Positions 11,057 through 21,156 of a stretch of 64,000 nt of DNA are shown one piece after another (the stretch's first letter is position 1; the number at the start of each line of letters is the position of its first letter). The stretch spans positions 16,838,501-16,902,500 of the forward strand of contig JAZHRO010000046.1 in NCBI GenBank assembly GCA_037157565.1, in the 5' to 3' direction. The notes beneath the pieces are model-generated. The model was not told where the DNA came from. It saw only the letters and a program-made list of their open reading frames with translations, and did no database searches. The translations under genes and the position numbers were made by a program. The DNA comes from Thalassia testudinum. Lineage: Eukaryota; Streptophyta; Magnoliopsida; Alismatales; Hydrocharitaceae.

Positions 11057-12261
11057 TAACTCTCTTTTGCTAGTCCCTAGCAAAACATTTTTTGTAATGT
11101 ATTTAGAAATGATCTTTAAGCTGAAGATTTTCTTCTAAGGCAACATCGGCGTGTTTATTGTTGGATATTGTGAGAACCAATTGTAGAGAAGACTACCAGT
11201 ACTTTAAGTCTCACATGACATAGTTCATCTCTCAACTAACTAGGACTCTTGATATTTAAACCTTAAGTACGATTTCCAGGACCCAGGAGGTTTTTGCTGT
11301 ACTCAAGAGCTCAAGAGGTTATGGCTTGTGCATAGTGAAGGATAAAGACTAACCAAATGAACATTAAGACTCAAGTCCAGGGTTTCACGAATTTTTAAGT
11401 ACAGGTTGGTCCCAGTTTCAGCTCATGTCTTCGGATTAACCCTTAAAAAGATGATGAAAACTCAACTCCCATTTTCTGACATTTGTAAATCATAGGAAAA
11501 CAAGGTATTTGCGACTTGCCCTGAAGAACGTTTTTAGGATTGAGACTTTACAGACATTTGCGAGATATACTGACTTATTTGCTTTTTTTTTTTTTTGAAA
11601 CACATGTCAGTATATTTCTTACAACATTATTTGGAGGAGCACACTTTTCTTTTTGGTGGGAGAGTTCTTTCTTGGTGGAAAGAGTTTCTCCTAAACACAA
11701 GACTAAATCCTGAAATAAAAAGTCTACCTGCGCGCACAGGTAAGGACTCCACCTTCATTAATGAACACTAGGGTTGGATCTTATGTTCACCTGGTCTTTC
11801 TTGACATGTGTGGTGTGAACCAAGATTACTTAGGCCTTCGAGTAGAAGCAAACCAATGGATCCTGTACTGGTGTCTCAAGTACAAGAATACGTCCTTAGG
11901 AGAGATTCCGATCTATCTTGTCAATGCTCAAGTGAATTAAGCTTAGCCTGAGCGAATCAAGCTTCTGTGGCCTGGAAAGTCTTCAAAATAGAGGTTGAAT
12001 ATCCATAAACACTTATTGTATTTTTGTTTCAGCCTTCAGATCATTACTAAACACCATTTATTATTATTATTACTATTATTATATATATATTATTTTTCTT
12101 TTTCTTTTTCTTGCATATTTATAAATAGGTGGAAACTGCATGATACCATAAAATACCCAGATCCTATGGATGCCTATCCACCCTCCCATGCCAAACAATG
12201 CTATGTCCTCATATGCATGCAAGGTAAGGTATAGGCAGGACGAAAGATCGGGTAATGAGAG
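11057..12261 (-). other. E5 3' non-coding internal region
   Basis: This lies between the protease gene and the 3' LTR in sense order. It holds a purine-rich CTAGCAAAAGAGAG tract next to the LTR, which is the likely polypurine tract, and T-rich and TTA-repeat runs around 12060-12110. No reverse transcriptase or integrase motif was found on either strand. Confidence 0.6.
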
Positions 12262-13767
12262 CTAAGGTGCAGGGTATACAGCAGGGTGGTAGGGTGGGTG
12301 GATGGTGGGTGGTGAAGTGAAAAGTGAAGTGATCGTGATAGTGGCGTGAAAAGTGATGGTGGATGGTGAAAGGTCTGGTATTTCATGGGACGAGAGTGTC
12401 CCAGGCGGATCGGAGAATAAGTCGGGAAGAAGAAGTTGGCCCTCAGATTGGCCAAGAAGAGGGGCTTCTTGGATAGATGGATCCAAAAAGGAATAGCCCC
12501 AGTGAGAAGTATATGGGCTCAAGGTCCCAGTGTGGAGTTGCAAATCCGCCTGATTTGGCAGGAAAGAAAGGGCAATCAGGTCTTCAAGAGTGTGGACCGG
12601 CGGTGAGTTGCCCGGATATGACTCAGACCACGAGGTATGGGAAACGGAGAAAACCTCGTCAAAAGTTTGGTCAGGAGAAGGTACGGGACAAGGGAGGGAT
12701 GGGGGAATGTCACAATATGTGTTGGTCAGGCAATCGTCAATATTTTCAGGTAATCCGCAGCAGTCAGAATAGGTCCCAATTGGTCCGATACAAGCGCTGA
12801 CGGCCATGTCCTCGTCAGACGTGTCATCCTCGATGCAATCGCAATCAAAGTTCTTGGCTACCTTGAAGATGTTAAGCCTGAGCTTCTCAGATCCAACAGC
12901 AATCTCAATACAGCCCGACTCGCAATCGATATGGGCACGGGCTGTGGCTAAGAAGGGTCGACCAAGGATGATCGGACAATCAGAAAGTGAGCTAGGAACT
13001 TCCCTATCTAAAACAAGAAAGTCAACAGGAAAACAGAGACTGTTGACCCTAACCACCACGTCTTCCACTACACCCTTTGGGATCTTGACAGAATGATCTG
13101 CCAACTGTAACATGACAGGGGTGGGTTATAGATTTCCCAAGGAAAATTTTTCGAGCATGATGGTTGGTATAAGATTTATGGAAGATCCTAGATCAAGCAG
13201 GACACGGTTAAAATTGCAGCCTTGGATGCTACAGGAAATAAGCGGTGTGCCCGGATCTTTCTGCTTCGGTGGTAGGTTTGACAGTATAGCACAACTCGCA
13301 TGAGGCGAGAGAACCACCGGATTCTTAGTTTTCTTTGACTGTCGCCTAGGTGTTGTGTAGTCTTTGAAAAATCGAGCAACAGTAGGTATGTGATCGATAG
13401 CCTCGAGTAGGGGTACCTTGATTTCTACATCCCTGAACAAATTACGCAAGTTATCAAAGGCCTGCGTATCGTTCTTTTTTCCTTTTGGCTCCCTCAGTAG
13501 AGCCTCAGGGAATGGAACTGATTCTGGCACCAATTTAGGTGTATCGTCCTCTCGCGAATGCAATACGCATCCCAAATGAGAGGGCGATGAAGAAGACGAG
13601 CCAGGATCAGGTCGAGGCAGATCGACAGTCTGCTTACGGCTCCTCGTAGTGATAGCATTGGACGATGCAGGTCCAGTGGGATCATACAGTGGTGGAGGGT
13701 TCGCAATAGGGACATAAGAGTGCGGTGCTGCAGCGGGATTAGCCTGAAATCCTGGTGGAATGCTCAA
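12262..13767 (-). pseudogene. E5 aspartic protease with C-terminal extension
   Basis: The product would be the retroelement protease that cleaves the Gag polyprotein in the particle. The active-site block reads LLDLGSSINLIPT, and the later PIILGRPFLATARA block is typical of plant Gypsy proteases. Upstream lies the Gag-protease linker (AITTRSRK and PVPFPEALLRE-like sequence). One in-frame TAA (13123-13125) splits the gene, and protease sequence resumes in the same frame at QLADHS. After the protease core about 170 residues rich in Ser, Pro, Thr and Leu continue to the stop at 12262. E1 and E2 have their reverse transcriptase region at the equivalent point. No similarity to that domain is visible here. 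Confidence 0.8.
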
Positions 13768-13991
13768 AGCCTGCAGAATTTGATGAACCAGCCCCTGAGA
13801 AGGTCGTACCTATGGTTGAGGACCACAGGGTATGAAATTTCGCGGGTTTGGGATAGGTTGGGCGGGAAGAGTGCCCTGAGATCGAGTTGCCATGTGTAGT
13901 TGACTGATCTAAGCATTCTGCTGCGCCAATTGGTGCTGAAGAGAGGTCATGTTCTCTTCATGGCACTTTGACATTTCCTTCGTCATTCGCA

Positions 13992-14489
13992 TCAATTTGT
14001 CAAGAGGACTTGATGCGTGTTCGGTTTGCGGTACGCAAGGGCTTGATGGCGGATTTGCCATAGATTAGACTGGGCCCTTAGGATGACGAGTGCGGACGGT
14101 CGCATTGGTCCACCCGCAGGGTTTTGGCACTGCAGGTTGTTGGACCATGCGAAATTCGAATGATTTCGCCACCCTAGGTTATAAATGGCTGAGAACGGGT
14201 TGTTCCCCAGGGCGCAAGCATCTTCCATGCCAGAAGACGTGTCCACATGTAAATATGCATCCGAGCACACAGAGGCTTGGTCCTCCATGTCGAAATACTG
14301 GCTCGCAGAAGCCAGTTCCACATGACTTACTGAGTCGCTCAACGCGACACTTGGTAAGGAAGGTCTTACGGGGTTTCTCAGGATAATCCTGGTGTTGGAA
14401 GAATTTGGATTGTGACGAAGTGGTGAAGTGGGGGTGTTTGCCATAGAACAGGCGGGGTTGGCCAGAAGCTCGTCCAACTTCTTGTGCAT
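13992..14489 (-). pseudogene. E5 Gag C-terminal remnant
   Basis: The open stretch includes a NPFSAIYNLGWRNHSNF-like block that matches the same region of E1 and E2 (NDPFSNTYNPGWRNHPNF). It is out of frame with both the Gag ORF upstream and the protease ORF downstream, so at least two frameshifts separate the parts. No CCHC zinc knuckle is visible. Confidence 0.65.
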
Positions 14490-14725
14490 GACGGAGACTT
14501 CATCCAGTTTTTGTGCTATAAGGCTGTGATTAGTGGATGAATGGGAGACTCCCGTGTCAACTTCGTGGACATTTCGGGGCTAGCTGGTACAATTAAAGGC
14601 AACAATGGAGGCATTATTCATTGAGTTTTCGCTCATATTTTCAAATAATTCGAATGCTCCATTCTCGTCTTTATTCATAAAATTCCCTCTGCAGGAAGCG
14701 TCTGCAATCTTCTTCAAAGTATCAT

Positions 14726-15496
14726 TTAGCCCGTGTAGAAAATCTGGGCTATATGCCACTTAGGCAGACCGTGGTGCGGACACTTCATGAGGAGGTCATT
14801 ATACCTCTCCCATGCCTCATGAAATTGTTCGCCATTTTGTTGCATAAATGAGGTGATAGCACGGCGAAGTGCATTGGTTCTCCCGATTGGGAAGAACTTC
14901 TTGAGAAACGTTGTTCGCATCTCTTCCCAAGAGTGGATGGTTCTCCCAAGGGTGCGTAACCACTGCGACGCTTTATCCAGCAATGAAAACAGGAACATTT
15001 TCATGAGGACTATAGGTAACCCGATATTTCTAGGTTCAACAGTTTCAGCCAATCGGGTTAAGTCTTCCAAGTGGAGAAAAGGATCTTCACTTGCAAGACC
15101 ATGGAACTGAAAATTTATTAGGCCAATTATGTTAGGTTTCAGTTCAAAGTCGTCCCTGCCCATGGGGACCCGAATTTGTCCTATGGTCTCTGTAGCAGCG
15201 GGATTCTGATAGGAGCTAAGAGACCTAGGCTCCTCCCGTTCGGGAGGGTTCTGCATTTCCTCCAATGTTTCCCGAATGGCTTCAATTTTCTCATTATACA
15301 TTTCCATTTGGGCTTGGAGGCTGGTTATAGGATCTAAGGCTCCACCACCTGGTGGGTTCTCAGGGCGGTTTCCTCCCTCGAGATTTGGGGGTGGGCGTGC
15401 AGCCATGTTTGTGGAGGAGGAGGATGATTCGACTTCTTTTCTAGATTTATCAGGCAATTCAAACAGTTCAGGATTTTGTGACCTCCTCCCAAACAT
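14726..15496 (-). pseudogene. E5 Gag (capsid domain), truncated
   Basis: Gag builds the retrotransposon particle. The 256-residue frame contains a retrotransposon Gag domain around residues 125-256, with FHGLASEDPFLHLEDL, a FLKKFFPIGRTNALRRAI block and HEAWERYNDLLMKCPHHGLP. These are the signature blocks shared with E1 and E2 (FFPVGRTNALRHQI, KCPHHGVPKWEQVQ). The start MFGRRS is shared with E2's decayed Gag and nearly with E1's MYGRRS. The stop falls just after the last capsid block, where E1 continues, so it is likely premature. Confidence 0.8.
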
Positions 15497-16855
15497 GCAC
15501 TACCGTAGGAAGAATTGGGGGGGATAAGAAGGGAAAAGAGATGAGAGAAATGACGCCGCAAAGGTACACTTGATGACAAATCAATTTAATCAAATTCCTA
15601 ACCTCTACAGTGTGCCCTTAGACGTAAAGATCTAAGTTAGCTACTATCACGGACTACGGAACCGAATGCGAGCACCGCGGAACCACCGGGCCGGATTGAA
15701 AGGCCGTTTGCCCCAGTCTTAGACACCCGATAGCACGCGGGAACCCTCATCAGCACGTAGACGCTACACGCAAGTAGTTAGACCTCCAATCCTTAATAAG
15801 GGTCAAGTTGCTACCAGTTTTAGTTAGAGGTTTAGGATCAAGTGCTTTTGGAATGTGAAGGGAGTTGTTTACGGGTAATGCCCAAGTGATTGATTTTTCA
15901 AGTGTGTAAAATAAGCATGCAACGGGGAAATCTCCCCGAATTGAAGTTTTAATTGGTGAATGATTTTTAGAATTCAGCCTTAAGTAGTATGGATTTTAAG
16001 ATTTCGCTGAAATACCAAATCAACCAATCTCCGGGTTTTAAGAGAATACAGGTTTTCTTCTAAGCCCAACAAACCCTTCTTCAATGTCAATTAATTAATG
16101 CATGCTAAAATGCAATGGGCTTCCCTAAATGGAGATTTCTATGTGTGGATGAACAAATCAGTTTTAGATTAGTGTGCAAGGGAGCCAAAGCACTTCAATT
16201 CAAGTGCTCCCAATCACCAGAAAGATTTCCACACACAAGGCTCAACCAAAAGATAAAGAAAATCAATTTGTTGGGGTTGAAGTATTCGGGATCGAATCTT
16301 AGGCAAGTTGAAAAGTCGTGGTGGGGTTGGAATCAACTCAATTCCAAGTCTCCCCACCAAAAATGTGATCCCGAATTTGCAGATAAGTGAGACAAAGAGG
16401 GGTGTAATCAATCTTTTTATGTTTACCTCAAAGAATATTTCACACGGTGAAAAATTCAAGAATCAAGATTCTTGGATTTTCGCTATGCGAAGGCGGGAAA
16501 TCCCGGGGCAGTGGGAGTAAAGACAATCAATCAAACAAGTGAATTTTAATCCACTTGCCCCAAGAGATCCCAAGAAGTTTTTCTAGTTTTTTCAATTTTT
16601 TTTTTATTAAGGTGACAAGTTAACCTAGGTTGCTAAGAAAGAAAGACCTACTTGTGCAGCGACCTGTACGGAGCTCCAGTGTAGTGTCAGCGTCTTCATG
16701 CTCTCGTTCCCGCCTTGGATCTGCCCACGACTCCGACTTCGTCTACCTATCTTCTCCTTGCAACAGGTTTACCTGCACACCAAAAACGAAAACACCCATG
16801 AAGAGAGAAGAGAAAAATGAAAGGAATGGAGTAAGAACTTACTTGAAGGCGCACT
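15497..16855 (-). other. E5 5' leader
   Basis: Between the primer-binding site and Gag there are 1.36 kb with no conserved ORF. Small ORFs here overlap on both strands and look random. Confidence 0.6.
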
Positions 16856-16873
16856 TCCCCGGCAACGGTGCCA
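16856..16873 (-). promoter_or_regulatory. E5 primer-binding site (tRNA-Asp)
   Basis: On the minus strand TGGCACCGTTGCCGGGGA is complementary to the 3' end of plant tRNA-Asp with one change from TGGCGCC. It lies 9 nt from the 5' LTR. Confidence 0.9.
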
Positions 16874-17571
16874 GAAAAGGTATGGTGTCGAACCTGGATA
16901 GGTTGTTAATATGGTGATTTTATCGCTGAATTGTGTATAATGGTTAACCTAAATCGATCATAACCATCTCTTTACAAAATTTTTAATCTGGACTACTTGA
17001 TTTTATCTTGGTCACTTTTAGGCCCAGGGTCAAACTTAGGGAAGTGGGGTTACAAGTCAAGTTTCTATGCCTTTCCTACAACGAATCTCTTTCACTCGTT
17101 TATTGTGTTTTTGGTGTTTTTCTATTTAAGATTTTTTTTCTGATAATCTTGGTCCTTAAGGCACACCCTCAAAATTGGGTTCTTGGCTTTGAGCCAAATC
17201 AGGGTTCCAAAACGGGTCTTGCTATTCACAAGATGGAGTACCTGCAATTCAAAGATTATCTTTTCTCTTTTATATATATATATATTTTATCTTTTACTAG
17301 CAGGCAAGCGAAATAGAAATAAAATAGATATAGAATATATATATAGGTATATACTATAAATGTATAAAGGGGTGGGGGTGCAGGCGGAGATGGAGTGTAG
17401 CACGGTGTCGAGTCGGTCGTCGTCTAGAAAGATGCAACCAATAGGACGAAGTGCCGCGTGTAAGGTGGATTGGTGGAATATGAATGCGAACACGCTTTTT
17501 GTACGCGTGTATTGGGGAATATCAGCAACTGGTGCAGATATTCCCGCGATACCACGTATGATAAGTAATGT

Positions 17572-17680
17572 GAAAATATATGTATATGTATATATGTAAA
17601 TATATCTATATGTATATATATATATGGTTATAAATATATAGGTATATATATATGTAGTTATATATGTATATATATAAGTG

Positions 17681-17732
<52 letters not shown>

Positions 17733-18030
17733 GGTATGTAAATATATGTATAGATAGATATATGTATATGTATATGTATGTATATATAACTATATAGATG
17801 TATATATATATGTATGTATATATATATAGTAATATATGTATATATAGATAAATGTAGCTAGATATGTGTGTGTATATATATATGTATAAGTAGGTGTGTA
17901 TATATGTATATATATATATGTATGTATCTATACTTATACTTAGTTATATAGGTAATAATATATATATAGATATATGTATATATATATATATGTGTGTGTA
18001 TATAAATATATGTAAATAGGTAACTATATA

Positions 18031-18064
<34 letters not shown>

Positions 18065-18333
18065 AGTATATAGATATGTATATATAGACTAATACATAGT
18101 TATATAAGTACTAATATATGTATAGATATATGTATATATATATATATGTATATAAGTATATGTATATATGTAAATATATATGTATATATATATATAAGTA
18201 TATAGAAATATGGATATATATATATATGTATACTAATACTTAGTTATACACATACTACTATATATATAGATATAAGTATATATATATATATGTATATAAC
18301 TATATGTATATATATCAATATATATATGTATAC

Positions 18334-18371
<38 letters not shown>
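17572..18371. repeat. TA/TATG microsatellite inside E5 5' LTR
   Basis: The expanded counterpart of 8894-9530. Confidence 0.95.
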
Positions 18372-18373
<2 letters not shown>

Positions 18374-18437
18374 GTGTATAGTTGTGTGTGAGTGTATGTG
18401 TGTAAGCGTCGGTAAAGAGATAGGGAGAGAGTGCTGT

Positions 18438-18473
<36 letters not shown>

Positions 18474-18795
18474 AGGAGAGAGAGCGCCTACTGTGTGAAG
18501 GAGGCGAGTTTAAGTCGTCCGTGCGCTCAGGGCATCGTCTGAGGATTCAAGCTCGCATGCAGGAGGCGATGGGTGAAGAGAGGACCGCAGCGCACCGCGC
18601 TGCGCGAAGGGCTGGAGTGGGCGCTGGCATGCGTACGCAGTAAATGGAGTGGGCGAAGGCAGGCGCTGGCAGAGGCAAGCGCATGCAGACGCGCAGGCGG
18701 GCGTTGGAGCGGACTCAGGGCGAGACGCGCGCGCAGGTGAACAGCGGTAGCAGCGCGCTGAGTGACCAGATAAGTGAGAAGCTTACCGGTCACCC

Positions 18796-18844
18796 CACTG
18801 TAGCCACAGTGTTCCGCAGACTAGCGTGAACAGTGGCTACAGTG
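18796..18844. repeat. Hairpin in E5 5' LTR
   Basis: The same perfect 12-bp CACTGTAGCCAC stem as at 9991-10039, unchanged in both arms although the loop differs by a base. Confidence 0.85.
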
Positions 18845-19875
18845 TAAGGCCAAGCCGCACAACCGGGAGCGAGCAGTGCTGTAAGTGCAGGCGGCTTGCG
18901 GCTGGCGCGCGCGGGCTAGCGCGTGCAGAAGAAGGTCTGTGTCGGCTAGTTGAGGGCAGAAGAGAGAGCGCGACAGGGTGTGTGGTGGCCTACGGATGTC
19001 GACTGGGGTGCGCGGTGAAGCTTGGCTGGCCGCTACAGTGGCGCGCGATGGCCGGCTGCGGGCGGGAAGGAAAATGCAGTGCGAAGAAGTAGGAGGCGAG
19101 GGCTCCTGCAGGCGCATGCTTGAGGCGAGGGCGGCCTGCAGGCGTGCGCAGAAAGGGCTAGGCGGCTGCTACTGTGTGTTGCTGCTGCCCTTGCTGCTGC
19201 TGTTGCGTGTGGAGCTTTGAGCTTCAAAGCTTGAAGCTCCCGCTCTAATGGCTTGAATGGCTGGAAAGTGAAACAGGGAAGAAGGCCACCACGCCCACCG
19301 GCTCTTGATGAGCTGGGCGGTGGTGGTTTTACGGTGGTGGGTGTGCACCACAGTGAAGACTCCTACCTGCAAAGTGGCTCCTCTGAGGAGGAGGTCCTGC
19401 ATATGGAGGGAGAGGGAGGAGATGGTGGCCTAGAGAAGAGCTGTTGTGTGTTTCTTTGGTGGAGGACCAGGCTAGCTACAAAGAAGAAACCGCCCTCTTT
19501 TTAAAGAAGAGGAGAGCATGCACAGCCATGCCTTGGCTGTGCATGGCTCTACATGGGGCTCGGCAGGGAGTGGCTGTGCAGGTCATGGTGAGCAGGATAT
19601 GGCGTGAGGAAAAGGCGCCATGCATTGCAGCCGCGGGAAGAAGTCAAATAAAAATGGAATTAAAAATAAAAAGATGGTGAATTTTGCAAAGTAGCACTTG
19701 AGTAATACGTGAATTGCAAGGCCATTTTATTCACTCTCCTCCCCTCTTAATTAAATGCATACAAGCATGTATTTTCACAAATGCGACTATGGAACCCTAA
19801 TATGCACTGGTAATGCTAGGAAATAGCACAAGATGACACAATTGCAGGTGTATTTTTGCGGTGCAATCATCAACA

Positions 19876-20090
19876 TAACTCTAGTGACAGTAACACTACC
19901 TCATGAATATTCAAGTTCAAAAATTAGTTGCTTGCTTGATCTATCTTTTTTGGATGCTGAAGTTTTAAATATCATATCCACAGTTCCTTATGTTTTCAAT
20001 TATTATCATCATGTTTGTTATGGCAAAAAAAGTTCAAGAATACTAATGTTTTCATCCCACTCAGTAGCAAGCACTCATTCTTATTTTCAG
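19876..20090 (+). other. CACTA-2 segment: intron of endosulfine fragment, right part
   Basis: This continues the intron whose left part ends at 8199. T-rich sequence precedes the acceptor TTATTTTCAG at 20081-20090. Confidence 0.55.
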
Positions 20091-20150
20091 CCCACTCAAC
20101 AGCAAGCATGCACGAGATGATCTGCTTATGCTCCAATTGACGAAGAAGGT
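20091..20150 (+). pseudogene. Endosulfine-family gene fragment, exon 4 (decayed)
   Basis: After the acceptor AG the frame reads PTQQQACTR, a TGA, then SAYAPIDEEG. This matches the C-terminal tail of plant endosulfines, where PT-Q-rich sequence and an R-R-SAYAP-type block follow the PKLQ that ends the previous exon at 8029. The TGA stands where an Arg codon would be expected. The block directly continues the reading order across the E5 insertion, which supports one original gene fragment. The downstream end of the exon is uncertain. Confidence 0.7.
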
Positions 20151-21156
20151 CAATTACATCATCCTCTCCCTTGTAGCTTTTAGTTTTCCTTCTTACCGAA
20201 TGAGAGAAGTGTTTCTTAAAGTTTTTCATCAGTTGACAATTTTTAACCAACGGATGGTGGAAATGCTTCTTCAAAGGATTCAAACCCTAATGAGTAGACA
20301 TGTGCTAATGCCTCATGACTCAACATTTTGTTCCTCTGTTTGCTACAATATTACTTCGGATAATATTAGGTGCATTCAAAATTGAGAATGTTATATGTAT
20401 ATTGAGTTTTCTGCAACCCTAATTAGTTGGGTTGGCTATGAGTCAATGCTAAATAATTCATTTTAAAGTAGGGGGGTTAACTCTATCTTATTCACTAGAG
20501 TTTGAAAGTTGAAACAACCTGCAAGAGGAGTTGCATGTAATGTCTTAAACATGAACAACATTTTTCTTTTTCATTACTTGTTTCAGATTCTGCAAATCAA
20601 GATGATTTAGTATACAAACTAAAACTTAAAGGTGCTCTTAGGTGAAAAAGAAAACATACTTTTATATTTTTCTCTTTTAGTCCTTGGAAATATATTTTAT
20701 AAGGGTGTACACAGAATAAATTTTAATAAATAGAATCATGTTGTCTTTTAAAGCATCTACCATAGAAAGATATATCATCTTTTAAAGGTTTGGTACAACA
20801 TTCATGATAAGAAAAATTAACAAATCTCTTAGATGGAGTTATTTAACTGATAGCAGGTTAAGCATCAAACCCCAATAATCTCACCCACCAAGAAAATTGC
20901 CCAATATTCTTTGTTAGAGAATCAAATGTGAAAATTTACACTAAGTCTTCCTATGACAACATCCACCCATAATCCATTTATGACATGTTGATTAGGGAGC
21001 TAAAAACACAAAGGCAGCATAAACTAAGTACAAGATAGTAGAAAAATGTAGAGATCATAGATGATCAGCAAAAAAAACAACGCACGGGCTGGTGGGTATG
21101 AGTCCAATGTGTTGACAATTATGTCTCTGGGTATAGTTAATACCCATATTGAGGTG
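20151..21156. other. CACTA-2 internal sequence, no gene seen
   Basis: AT-rich sequence between the endosulfine tail and the E2 insertion. No protein motif was recognised. It ends in AGGTG, the left copy of E2's target duplication. Confidence 0.5.

Larger units (their letters stand above)
8200..19875 (-). mobile_element. LTR retroelement E5, gag-protease only
   Basis: Two direct repeats of about 2.9 kb flank a 5.8-kb internal region read on the minus strand. The primer-binding site at 16856-16873 matches the 3' end of tRNA-Asp with one change. The internal region encodes Gag and an aspartic protease but no reverse transcriptase, RNase H or integrase. Gag resembles the Athila-like E1 and E2. 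It would need enzymes from a related element to move. A clean target duplication was not found; both LTR copies are followed by the same TCAACATAACTCT, so the exact outer border is uncertain. Confidence 0.85.
16883..19875 (-). repeat. 5' LTR of E5
   Basis: A near copy of 8200-11056, about 136 bp longer, mainly because of a longer TA microsatellite. Scattered substitutions show it is not a very recent insertion. Confidence 0.85.

Noticed and set aside
19886..19900. AACACTACCTC considered as a CACTA terminus
   Set aside because: Only CACTA itself matches; the following bases do not agree with either CACTA family and no partner end or duplication fits.
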